Counted from the stretch's first letter, positions 14,796 to 21,660 are shown. The stretch is DNA of 27,043 nucleotides from Anaerolineales bacterium (GCA_017882065.1 JADGQD010000004.1:1-27043); one strand, 5' to 3'. A program made the numbers and translations. The notes: generated by a model from the sequence alone, not told the origin.

Positions 14796-15497
14796 TTACT
14801 CAGCTTTGTCCTGGGGTTGTTTTTCCTGCATCACCCTACCGAAGGTATGGATGGCGAGGTAGATAAAAAGGAATAGTAATGTAAAGAGTAGTGTGAACCC
14901 ATAGACGCGCAGGTTCGCGAAGGGATGTCTCAGCCATCCCCAAATGTCATGCGCAATTGGCAGCGGGTCACCTAAAATGTCCCAACTGTTCCAGCGATAA
15001 AATCGTCCCAGGAAAATCCCTATGCTGCTCAAGATGGTTACAAAGATGGTAAATAACCAGCCGGTAGTCCTTCCGAAAGCGCGTGTGACGATCTCCTGCA
15101 TGAAATAAAGAGATACCACACCCAGGAGAAGCCCTGTCCATGCAAACCAGATTAACATGAGAACGTCATACCAGAGCGGCGCGTTATTGGTATTTGTGCT
15201 GAGGTGCTGGAAATCCGTCAAGATATAGGGAGCATTGGGGAAAAAGATCAGCCATACTAAGGCACAGACTGGCACGACCAGATAGAGCAGTTTCCGTGAC
15301 CAGGAAACCACATAGGCCAGGGAAGCAAACACAAAAGGGATCCAGGCAAGACCGAGATTCCAGATTAAGACCGAATAGTCATTCGTGTTGCTGTATGCCA
15401 TGCGTGCCCTGGCCAGCATTACAGAAACCACCGAAGCAACCAATAGTAGTGAGGCAATCAGTAATTTATATTTGTGCCGGGAGAGTTTCTGAATCAT
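14796..15497 (-). CDS. DUF1361-family integral membrane protein
   Basis: This protein of 233 residues has about six to seven hydrophobic segments. It carries the conserved strings WLIFFPNAPYILTD (about 82-95), APLWYD and GRFYRWNSWD (about 165-174), which are the recognisable blocks of DUF1361 proteins. No function is established for this family. The ATG lies two bases after the stop of the hydroxylase large-subunit gene, so it is probably co-transcribed with it, and a hairpin terminator follows. A link to the hydroxylase is not shown by the sequence and may only reflect gene order. The ribosome site (AGGT about 12 bases upstream) is weak. Confidence 0.82.
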   Translation of the reverse strand: MIQKLSRHKYKLLIASLLLVASVVSVMLARARMAYSNTNDYSVLIWNLGLAWIPFVFASLAYVVSWSRKLLYLVVPVCALVWLIFFPNAPYILTDFQHLSTNTNNAPLWYDVLMLIWFAWTGLLLGVVSLYFMQEIVTRAFGRTTGWLFTIFVTILSSIGIFLGRFYRWNSWDILGDPLPIAHDIWGWLRHPFANLRVYGFTLLFTLLFLFIYLAIHTFGRVMQEKQPQDKAE

Positions 15498-15499
15498 TT

Positions 15500-17722
15500 C
15501 TAGATTTTACCTAATCCGCGCAGGACGCGCTCGGGGGTGAGCGGGAACTCATCGAACCAGACCCCGGTGGCATCGTGGACTGCCGCGGCAATGGCCGGGG
15601 CAATCGGCAGAAAAGGCAGTTCACCCAGGCCGCGCGCCCCGAAGGGTCCGTTCGGCTCCGCAACCTCGATAATGACCGACTCGACCGCATCCGGGATGTC
15701 GAGCACAGTGGGGATGAGGTAGGTGCTGAGTTGGTCGGTGAGAATGTGACCGTTTTTGGTGATGAAGTTCTCAGTGATGGCATAACCTGCGGCCTGTACC
15801 ACCGCGCCTTCAATCTGCCCCTGGACCAGAGCCGGGTTGATGACCTGCCCCACATCGTCCGCGGAGACAACGCGCAGGATTTTGATGAAACCGGTCTCCA
15901 GGTCCACTTCGATCTCGACCGCCTGGGCCACGTAGGCATACGACAGGTTCGGAGTCGAGTAGCCGGTCTCTTTGTCAAAGGGCGTCGTCATGGGTGCGAG
16001 GTAGGTGAATTCGGCAATGGCCGGGCGTTCCTCGATTTTCCACTTCGCCAGGGCTGCTTCCGCCGCGCCGCGGATGGCATTCCCCGACATGAAGGTCAGG
16101 CGCGAGGCCGAGGCGCTGCCGGGATCGCCCATCGTGGCTGAGTCCGAGGTGACCATCGTCACCTTCTCGAAAGGGACGCCGACCGTCTCGGCGGCGAACT
16201 GCGCCATGACGGTATGTGCGCCCTGCCCGACCTCCGCGCCGGCGTGCCAGACGACGACGTTTTCGATCCCGGTCTTTCCGTGCAGTTCGACGCGCGCCCA
16301 GGAGTTTTCCTGGTAGCCGAACGAGAAGCCGACATTCTTGAAACCACAAGCGAACCCCTGACCACGGACGATTGACGATGGACCGTGAACGATGGTCTGT
16401 GGTCTGTGGTCTATCGTCCAGCCGAACTTATCTCTGGCCGCTTCGATGCACTGCACGATGCTTACGCGACCCGGAGCCGGGGTGCCCACATTGAGCGTGT
16501 CACCTTCCCGCAGTGCGTTGCGGTGACGAAATTCCACCGGGTCCAGGCCCAGCTTTTCGGCCAGTTTGTCCATCTGGAGTTCGGCCATCCACAGAGCCTG
16601 CGGCGCGCCGAAGCCGCGGAAGGCGGCGGTCGGGACGTTGTTGGTATAGACGCCGTAGACGTCTTCTTTGACGTTGGGGATGAAATACGGACCGGTGGCA
16701 GTGATGGTACAGTTGCCGAGCACCTTGTTGGTGGTGTACATGTACGCCCCGGCATCGGCAATGATGGTGGTCTCGGCGGCAAGCAGTTTGCCGTCCTTAG
16801 TGGCGGCCCATTTTGTTTTGAGGGTCATCGGGTGACGCTTGCCGTGCCCGAGAATGGATTCCTTCCGGCTCCAGACGATCTTGACCGGGCGCTTGAGTTT
16901 CATCACCGCCAGGGCCAGCACGATCTGCACGGACAGATCTTCCCGCCCGCCGAAGGCACCGCCGATGGCCGGGTAGATCACACGCACCTGCTCGTCGGCC
17001 AGGCCGACGGCATGGGCGATCCCGCTTCGGTCGGCGTGCGTCCACTGACCGGCGCACTCAACCGTGATGCGGCCTTGCTCGTCGAAATACGCCAGTCCGG
17101 CCTCCGGCTGGAGGTAGGCATGTTCCTGGTAGGGCGTGTGGTACTCGCACTCGACGATCACGACTGCCCTGGCAAATGCGGACTCTACGTCGCCTTTGCG
17201 GATCTTGTCCAGCACGCAGATGTTGGAATCGCCGATTTCCGGGTGGATGCGCGGCGCTTCGGGTTTCATCGCCTCAGCCGCATCGAAGACGGCGGGCAGG
17301 TCCTCGTATTCCACTTTGATTAAATCCCGTGCTTTGGCGGCGATATCCTCCGTTTCGGCGACGATGGCGGCCACCTGGTCGCCCTCGCAGCGGACGATAT
17401 CGCCTGCGACCACCCCCACCCCCGGCCCCTCCCCCGCTCCGCGGGAGAGGGGAGAAGGGCCACAGAGAACCGGCTGGTCTTTCTTCTGCAAGCCGTACTC
17501 ATTGACCGGCACGTCTTTGGCGGTATAGACCGCCACCACGCCGGGCAGAGACTCAGCGGCGGACGCATCAATGCTGACCACGCGGGCATGCGGACGCCCG
17601 GCGAACAGGATTTTCATGTGGAGCATATCCGGGCGGACGAGATCGCCGGAGTACAGTGCCGCACCGGTGACTTTGTCACGCGCGTCGATGCGGGGGACGG
17701 ATTGGCCGATGGAGTTTGTCAT
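15500..17722 (-). CDS. Molybdenum hydroxylase large subunit (xanthine dehydrogenase/aldehyde oxidase family)
   Basis: This protein of 740 residues has an aldehyde oxidase a/b hammerhead N-terminal domain (about 10-155) and a molybdopterin-binding domain (about 165-735). Visible cofactor motifs are PAIGGAFGGRED (251-262), AAFRGFGAPQA (366-376), HAGAEVGQGAHT (493-504) and the catalytic base Glu701 in GARGLGELP. Such subunits hydroxylate purines, aldehydes or N-heterocycles, and the substrate cannot be read from sequence. YqeB and YqeC nearby suggest a selenium-dependent form. ATG 17722 precedes the conserved IGQSVPRIDARDKVTG; upstream codons lack similarity. Two segments look inserted: 88-104 (SPLSRGAGEGPGVG, from a GC palindrome) and 436-456 (IDHRPQTIVHGPSSIVRG, from a heptamer array). 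Both keep the frame. The small DUF1361 gene follows after two bases. Confidence 0.93.
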   Translation of the reverse strand: MTNSIGQSVPRIDARDKVTGAALYSGDLVRPDMLHMKILFAGRPHARVVSIDASAAESLPGVVAVYTAKDVPVNEYGLQKKDQPVLCGPSPLSRGAGEGPGVGVVAGDIVRCEGDQVAAIVAETEDIAAKARDLIKVEYEDLPAVFDAAEAMKPEAPRIHPEIGDSNICVLDKIRKGDVESAFARAVVIVECEYHTPYQEHAYLQPEAGLAYFDEQGRITVECAGQWTHADRSGIAHAVGLADEQVRVIYPAIGGAFGGREDLSVQIVLALAVMKLKRPVKIVWSRKESILGHGKRHPMTLKTKWAATKDGKLLAAETTIIADAGAYMYTTNKVLGNCTITATGPYFIPNVKEDVYGVYTNNVPTAAFRGFGAPQALWMAELQMDKLAEKLGLDPVEFRHRNALREGDTLNVGTPAPGRVSIVQCIEAARDKFGWTIDHRPQTIVHGPSSIVRGQGFACGFKNVGFSFGYQENSWARVELHGKTGIENVVVWHAGAEVGQGAHTVMAQFAAETVGVPFEKVTMVTSDSATMGDPGSASASRLTFMSGNAIRGAAEAALAKWKIEERPAIAEFTYLAPMTTPFDKETGYSTPNLSYAYVAQAVEIEVDLETGFIKILRVVSADDVGQVINPALVQGQIEGAVVQAAGYAITENFITKNGHILTDQLSTYLIPTVLDIPDAVESVIIEVAEPNGPFGARGLGELPFLPIAPAIAAAVHDATGVWFDEFPLTPERVLRGLGKI
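16355..16420. repeat. Heptamer array, copy 2 (inside the hydroxylase large subunit)
   Basis: Plus-strand units run GACCACG-GACGATT-GACGATG-GACCGTG, then GATGGTCTGTG, GTCTGTG, GTCTATC, GTCC. Seven-base periodicity is clear. It adds about 21 residues (436-456) to the coding strand between KFGW and FACGFKNVG, without shifting the frame. Confidence 0.85.
17411..17461. repeat. GC palindrome in frame inside the hydroxylase large subunit
   Basis: CCCCTCCCCCGC (17427-17438) pairs with GCGGGAGAGGGG (17441-17452) with one mismatch. It is preceded by CACCCCCACCCCCGG. It encodes residues 88-104 (GPSPLSRGAGEGPGVGV), between QPVLC and VAGDIVRCEGDQVAA, where relatives have only a few residues. Similar CACCCC...GGGAGAGGGG repeats are widespread in bacterial intergenic DNA. 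Confidence 0.75.
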
Positions 17723-17785
17723 AATCGTCTCTATAAGAAGATGATGATTTATTTGCTCGCCTCTATCCCTCATCCACTGTTCCCC

Positions 17786-18199
17786 TTATCGGGTATATTT
17801 CTTCCCTTTATATTTTGTCGGTGGGGCATCCAGTTCCGAGTATTGCGCCGGGCCGACCAACGTGTAGATCATCGAATACAGTAGAGAAGCGACCGTGGTC
17901 AGAAGCAGCAGAATCACGAAGAACGTGATGATATTCATCCACAGGTTGTCAATGCTGCTGATATAGCGGGCGATATCGGCTGAGATCCGCAATTTGAAGG
18001 CCCATTCGGGGAAATGGACGCGTCCCAGCAGTTGGGTGGGGACTTTTCCCGTTGCGATGATCGGCGGGACAAAGACCAGCATCAACCCATAGGCCAGCAG
18101 CGGGACGACAATAATTAAGATACAGCCGATGCCTCGCCAGATCGGATTCGCCCCCTTCTTTTCAGGCGACTTGCGTTGGTATTTTGCATATTTTGCCAT
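17786..18199 (-). CDS. Small two-helix membrane protein, unknown function
   Basis: This protein of 137 residues has a basic N-terminus (MAKYAKYQRKSPEKKG), membrane helices at about 23-48 and 87-115, and a lysine-rich C-terminal tail (KYKGKKYTR). Between the helices is a soluble loop of about 40 residues (TGKVPTQLLGRVHFPEWAFKLRISADI). I do not recognise a named family. GGAGG lies five bases before the ATG, a strong ribosome site. It lies between the two hydroxylase subunit genes on the same strand, 57 bases after the electron-transfer subunit and 63 bases before the large subunit. It could anchor the enzyme to the membrane, but position is the only support. Confidence 0.75.
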   Translation of the reverse strand: MAKYAKYQRKSPEKKGANPIWRGIGCILIIVVPLLAYGLMLVFVPPIIATGKVPTQLLGRVHFPEWAFKLRISADIARYISSIDNLWMNIITFFVILLLLTTVASLLYSMIYTLVGPAQYSELDAPPTKYKGKKYTR

Positions 18200-18222
18200 T
18201 TCGAACCTCCATTCGGACAGAA

Positions 18223-18237
18223 ATCCCCTGCGGGGAT
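18223..18237. repeat. Small CCCC-TGC-GGGG palindrome
   Basis: ATCCCC-TGC-GGGGAT is followed by GCTTCGCGA. It lies in the 57-base gap between the FAD/2Fe-2S gene and the small membrane protein gene. The arrangement CCCC-TGC-GGGG then CTTCGCGA repeats that seen at 252-264 and 381-390. Confidence 0.65.
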
Positions 18238-18256
18238 GCTTCGCGATCGCCTGACC

Positions 18257-19732
18257 CTATAATTTGGATGCGTCTTCAATCGCCTGCACGATCTTGTAAT
18301 AACCCGTACAACGGCACAGGTTGCCGGAAATTGCCTGTGTGATTTCGGCGCGGCTCGGATGCGGACGCTCTTCCAGCAGTTTCACCGCCGACATAATGAA
18401 CCCCGGCGTGCAATAACCGCATTGGACAGCCCCATCCGCCACAAAGGCCTCCTGCACCGGGTGGAGTTTTTCCGCCCTCACCCGCGGGCCTTCTTTCCCT
18501 TCGGGAACAATGTCCCCTTTGGGGACGATGCCCGAAGGGCGAAAAGAGAGGCCTTCCACGGTGACGATCTCCGCTCCGTCGGCGCGGGGTGCGGGGACTA
18601 GGCAGGCCATCACCGCCTTTCCGTCCAGGAACACGGTGCAGGCTCCGCACTCCCCCTCAGCGCAGCCTTCCTTCGTGCCAGTCAGCCCGGCCTCCTCCCG
18701 CAGCAGCCGCAGCAGGGACTTTTCGCGGCCGGTCGTGAATGTGTACTCCCTGCCATTGATTCTTGTGTGAATGGATTTGCCTGACGATGGACGATGGACG
18801 ATGGAGGATGGTCTGTGGTCTGTGGTCTGTCGTCCCCAGAGCAGCACCGGAGCCTCCGGGACCTGGGCCTGCTCCTGCCCATCGCGGAGGGTGCGCAGCC
18901 CGCGCATGACCAGTACCCGCACCATCGCCTTTCGATAGGCGGCTGAGCCGCGGATGTCGTCAATCGGGCGGGAAGTCCCGGCCGCCAGTTCGGCCGCGCG
19001 AGCGATGACCTCGTCGGTCAGTTCTTTGCCGGCCAGATAGGCCTCGGCTTCGGGGGCATGGATGATGGTCGGGGCGACAGCCCCCAGCGTGATGACCGCC
19101 GATTTAACGCGGGACGAGTCAAGGGTCAAGACGACCGCTGCGTTGACCAGCGAAATAGCCTGGGCACGGCGTAGTCCCAGTTTTAAAAACGTTCCACGTT
19201 GACCGGTTTTCAGCGCCGGGAAGGCAATATCCACCAACATCTCATCCGGTTGAAGCACCGTCTTGCGGACGCCGGTATAGAAGCTCTCGAGGGGCACACG
19301 GCGAGTGCCCTTCCCGGAAGCCAGCAATACCCATGCGCCCAAGGCCATCAACGGGGTGATGGTGTCGTTGGCGGGGCTGGCGGTGACCAGGTTCCCGGCC
19401 ACTGTGGCACGGTTGCGGATTTGCGGAGCGCCCACCTGCCAGGCGGCGCTGACCAACGGAAAGGCGCGCTCGCGTAGCAGCTTGGAGGCGGCGGCCGCGT
19501 TATGCGTCACCAATGGACCGAGGTGGATGGTTTCGTCTTCATCGAAGGTGATGCGGTCCAGGTACGGCAGGCGGGTGATGTCAATCACGGTCTCGATGCC
19601 TTTGCGGACGCCGCGTTCGAGTTCGAGCATCAGGTCAGTAGCCCCGGCTACAAGGCGGGCTTTTTCACGTTTTTCGGCCAGGAAGCGCAAAGTTTCTTCA
19701 AGGGAGGCGGGGGTGATATATTCTGTCCACAT
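18257..19732 (-). CDS. Fused FAD-binding and 2Fe-2S subunit of a molybdenum hydroxylase
   Basis: This protein has 491 residues. Residues 1-285 are a CoxM/XdhB-type FAD subunit: VAGATDLML (28-36), GAPQIRNRATVAGNLVTASP (101-120), and a C-terminal flavoprotein domain with LGAVAPT. Residues 320-491 are a CoxS/XdhC-type iron-sulfur subunit with plant ferredoxin-type cysteines C357, C362, C365, C377 and second-cluster cysteines C438, C441, C473, C475. Electrons would flow from the molybdenum subunit through both clusters to FAD. These are usually separate genes, and the order here is FAD then 2Fe-2S. The joint (302-318, TTDHRPSSIVHRPSS) is a heptamer array, and residues about 397-420 derive from another palindrome. 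ATG 19732 is chosen because MWTEYITPASLEE begins the family; no ribosome site is visible. Confidence 0.92.
   Translation of the reverse strand: MWTEYITPASLEETLRFLAEKREKARLVAGATDLMLELERGVRKGIETVIDITRLPYLDRITFDEDETIHLGPLVTHNAAAASKLLRERAFPLVSAAWQVGAPQIRNRATVAGNLVTASPANDTITPLMALGAWVLLASGKGTRRVPLESFYTGVRKTVLQPDEMLVDIAFPALKTGQRGTFLKLGLRRAQAISLVNAAVVLTLDSSRVKSAVITLGAVAPTIIHAPEAEAYLAGKELTDEVIARAAELAAGTSRPIDDIRGSAAYRKAMVRVLVMRGLRTLRDGQEQAQVPEAPVLLWGRQTTDHRPSSIVHRPSSGKSIHTRINGREYTFTTGREKSLLRLLREEAGLTGTKEGCAEGECGACTVFLDGKAVMACLVPAPRADGAEIVTVEGLSFRPSGIVPKGDIVPEGKEGPRVRAEKLHPVQEAFVADGAVQCGYCTPGFIMSAVKLLEERPHPSRAEITQAISGNLCRCTGYYKIVQAIEDASKL
18497..18539. repeat. Nested palindrome in frame inside the FAD/2Fe-2S gene
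   Basis: CCCTTCGGG (18497-18505) and CCCGAAGGG (18531-18539) are exact reverse complements and flank GTCCCC-TTT-GGGGAC (18512-18526). It encodes PSGIVPKGDIVPEG on the minus strand, between TVEGLSF and LHPVQEAF, where 2Fe-2S subunits normally have a short turn. The CCCC-NNN-GGGGACGATG module links it to the intergenic repeats at 249-403. Confidence 0.8.
18779..18835. repeat. Heptamer array, copy 3 (at the FAD/2Fe-2S fusion joint)
   Basis: From 18783 the plus strand reads GACGATG three times, GAGGATG, GTCTGTG twice, GTCTGTC and GTCC: clean seven-base units. On the coding strand it gives residues 302-318 (TTDHRPSSIVHRPSSGK), forming the linker between the FAD and iron-sulfur domains. Confidence 0.88.
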
Positions 19733-19744
19733 ACTGTTATTAAA

Positions 19745-19780
19745 CCACAAAGTAGCGCAAGATGCCATCTTGCGCTACTT
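19745..19780 (-). terminator. Hairpin terminator after the 175-residue hypothetical gene
   Basis: AAGTAGCGCAAGATG (19750-19764) and CATCTTGCGCTACTT (19766-19780) are exact reverse complements around a single base. On the minus strand the stem is followed by TTTGTGGTTT. It starts 18 bases after the stop of the gene at 19799. It ends only 17 bases before the FAD/2Fe-2S start codon, leaving no room for a promoter in between. It may also be a dispersed palindrome, as AGTAGCG recurs at 20564. Confidence 0.65.
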
Positions 19781-19798
19781 CAATTGACGAAAAAAATG

Positions 19799-20326
19799 CT
19801 ACTGGGCTGCGCCGCTGCCGGTGATGGTTTCGTAGCGGCGGTCGTAGGTCTCGCCAGTCTGGCGTGCCAGGTCATTGACGGCGCGGATGGCGGCTTTGAG
19901 TCCATCGCCTGCCACGGCGGCTTCAACATTATCCAGGCCACTGGAAACCTGGTCGGCCAGCATGAAGAAAGCTGTGTCGAAAGTGTAAATCTTTTCGAGT
20001 TCTTTCTCGTTGATCTTGACAGCATCGAAGAAGCCGGAGTAGCCGTAGGAGGAATTCTTGATGCGGTCGGCGAAGGTGCGCAGTTTCAGGCCGACCGAGT
20101 CAATGTCATCGAGGAGGTCAATTTGGCCGGCGTCGGCGATGTCTTTTTGCAGACGCGAGGTGCGTGCAGCCAGTTCGCTGTACTTCAGGGCCACTTGGTC
20201 GCGCAGGAGTTTGTCGGCGGCGCGGCGGTTGGTGCGCTCGATATAGCCGCTAAAGCCGGGGATGTAGGACAGGAGTTTTTTAAAGATATCCTGTCCGCCT
20301 TTGACGGTATCAAAAAGGTCGCTCAT
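19799..20326 (-). CDS. Conserved-looking hypothetical soluble protein
   Basis: This protein of 175 residues is mostly helical with no membrane segment. It starts MSDLFDTVKGGQDIFKKLL and contains YIPGFSGYIERTNRRAADKLLRDQ (about 21-44). Charged amphipathic stretches suggest coiled coils at about 40-70 and 100-125. I do not recognise a family. ATG 20326 is chosen because AGGAG stands seven bases upstream; the longer open frame to 20404 runs into a dispersed repeat. It appears to be transcribed alone: a hairpin terminator follows and a divergent aldolase gene lies upstream. Confidence 0.75.
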   Translation of the reverse strand: MSDLFDTVKGGQDIFKKLLSYIPGFSGYIERTNRRAADKLLRDQVALKYSELAARTSRLQKDIADAGQIDLLDDIDSVGLKLRTFADRIKNSSYGYSGFFDAVKINEKELEKIYTFDTAFFMLADQVSSGLDNVEAAVAGDGLKAAIRAVNDLARQTGETYDRRYETITGSGAAQ

Positions 20327-20366
20327 GGTTTCTCCTGAAAGGATGGTTGGATAATTTTCGATCTTT

Positions 20367-20450
20367 CTGCTTCTTGCATAAATACGTGAACTTTGAACGA
20401 TCAAAATACAGGGACCTTCGGCATCAATTTGGGTTCACAACTTTGCGCAG
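20367..20450. repeat. Dispersed repeat, copy C (complete 84-bp form)
   Basis: The left part, 20367-20410, matches 10079-10122 with two differences. The right part, 20432-20450, matches 10231-10249 with one. The termini are inverted relative to each other (CTGC...GTGAAC and GTTCAC...GCAG). It lies in the 322-base divergent gap between the hypothetical gene and the aldolase gene and ends next to a TATAAT at 20456-20461. No open frame is inside, so it is non-autonomous if mobile. Confidence 0.75.
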
Positions 20451-20512
20451 TACCCTATAATTGATTATACTTCATCGTGCTCAAAGAGGTTTACGACATT
20501 TGGGGGATAAAG

Positions 20513-20540
20513 TTGTATACTGGTACGGACTTGGTATAAT
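20513..20540 (+). promoter_or_regulatory. Candidate promoter of the aldolase gene
   Basis: TATAAT at 20535-20540 in the context TTGGTATAATA, with a poor TTGTAT at 20513-20518 as -35 and a 16-base spacer. The leader to the ATG at 20649 would be about 100 bases and includes the inverted repeat at 20563-20625. Confidence 0.5.
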
Positions 20541-20562
20541 AAGCGAAAATTGTGATTGACCG

Positions 20563-20625
20563 TAGTAGCGACTTCAGTCGCTAATAACGGCTGATCCTAA
20601 AGGGTGCTTCGCGAAGTCGTTACTA
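20563..20625. repeat. Inverted repeat in the aldolase leader
   Basis: TAGTAGCGACTTC (20563-20575) and GAAGTCGTTACTA (20613-20625) pair with one mismatch. Each side also carries its own smaller palindrome: TAGCGACT-TC-AGTCGCTA (20566-20583) and CTTCGCGAAG (20608-20617). It ends 12 bases before the GAGGAG ribosome site, so alternative folds could affect the leader. It may simply be a dispersed palindrome. Confidence 0.6.
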
Positions 20626-20648
20626 TAAAAAAACATGAGGAGCATAAA

Positions 20649-21596
20649 ATGATTGTTACAACCAAACAACTTTTCGCCGCCGCGTATGGCAAATATGCCA
20701 TCGGGGCTTATAACATTAACAACCTGGAGCAAACCATGGGCCTTTTCCGCGGCTGCATGGACAGCCAGGCTCCGTTCATCATCCAGATTTCGAAGGGTGC
20801 GCGCTCGTTCACGCATAAGAATATGCTCGAAGCGTTGATCCGCGCCTCTGACGGTATCTTCCCGGATTCCATTTTCGCTGTCCATCTGGACCATGGCGAC
20901 GAAGCGACCTGCTTCGACTGCATCGCGAGCGGCTTTTACTCCTCGGTCATGATCGATGCCAGCAGTGAATCGTTCGAGAAGAATGTCGAAATTACCAAAC
21001 GTGTAGTGGACGCCGCGCATGCCAAAGGCATTGTGGTCGAGGCGGAACTCGGTCAACTGGGCGGCGTCGAGGAACACGTCAAGGTGGATGAGGCCAACGC
21101 CAAACTGACTGACCCTGACCAGGCAAAAGAATTCGTAGAGAAGACCAGTGTCGACTCGCTGGCTTGCGCCATTGGCACCAGCCACGGGGCATTCAAGTTC
21201 ACTGGTTCGCAAGGCCTACACTTTGAAGTGCTTGAGGCGATCCAGAAGCGACTACCTAATTTCCCGTTGGTAATGCATGGCTCGAGCTCAGTCCCGCAGG
21301 AAGAAGTGGCCCGCATCAATGCCGCTGGCGGCAACCTGAAAGGCGCCAAGGGCGTGGATGAGAATCAGTTCAAGCGCGCCGCCGAACTGGGTGTGACCAA
21401 GATCAACATTGACACCGACGGTCGCCTGGTCTGGACGCGCGTCCACCGCGAGTTCTTCCGCGACTTCCCCGAAAAGTTCGATCTGCGCGATCCCGGCAAA
21501 ATCTTTATGAGCGAATACGCCAAGTTCATCGCCCACAAGAACGAGAAATTGGGCAACGCCGGGCAGCTTGAGTTGGTCCGAAAACTGGTGAAATGA
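20649..21596 (+). CDS. fba: Class II fructose-bisphosphate aldolase
   Basis: This zinc-dependent aldolase of 315 residues cleaves or forms fructose 1,6-bisphosphate in the cytoplasm (glycolysis and gluconeogenesis). Key features are GAYNINN (19-25), HLDHGDE (79-85; catalytic Asp81, zinc ligand His82), EAELG (131-135), GTSHGAFKF (176-184; zinc ligand His179), VMHGSSSVP (208-216; zinc ligand His210) and KINIDTDGR (251-259). Related ketose-bisphosphate aldolases (tagatose type) share these motifs, so substrate preference is inferred. ATG 20649 is set by GAGGAG six bases upstream; upstream in-frame codons lie in the inverted repeat. A hairpin with T run follows the stop. Confidence 0.93.
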   Translation: MIVTTKQLFAAAYGKYAIGAYNINNLEQTMGLFRGCMDSQAPFIIQISKGARSFTHKNMLEALIRASDGIFPDSIFAVHLDHGDEATCFDCIASGFYSSVMIDASSESFEKNVEITKRVVDAAHAKGIVVEAELGQLGGVEEHVKVDEANAKLTDPDQAKEFVEKTSVDSLACAIGTSHGAFKFTGSQGLHFEVLEAIQKRLPNFPLVMHGSSSVPQEEVARINAAGGNLKGAKGVDENQFKRAAELGVTKINIDTDGRLVWTRVHREFFRDFPEKFDLRDPGKIFMSEYAKFIAHKNEKLGNAGQLELVRKLVK

Positions 21597-21600
21597 TTTC

Positions 21601-21660
21601 GGTAATCAGGTAATCAGGGACTGGAGTTGGCCTGATTACCTGATCCCTGATTACCTTTTT
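21601..21660 (+). terminator. Intrinsic terminator after the aldolase gene
   Basis: GGTAATCAGG (21601-21610) pairs with CCTGATTACC (21646-21655), and the inner TAATCAGG (21611-21618) with CCTGATTA (21631-21638). A TTTTT tract (21656-21660) follows directly. The ATCAGG units are repetitive and resemble the insert at 23695-23727 in the URO-D-like gene. Confidence 0.8.

Noticed and set aside
16385..17323. 312-codon plus-strand frame opposite the hydroxylase large subunit
   Set aside because: Antisense shadow of a strongly conserved gene, with no family similarity.
13219..18835. Heptamer arrays as sequencing or assembly artefacts
   Set aside because: The three copies differ in detail, sit in different genes and each keeps the frame, which is unlikely for errors.
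19502..20338. 278-codon plus-strand frame across the 19.5-20.3 kb region
   Set aside because: It overlaps the FAD gene start, a hairpin terminator and the hypothetical minus-strand gene, which has a good ribosome site.
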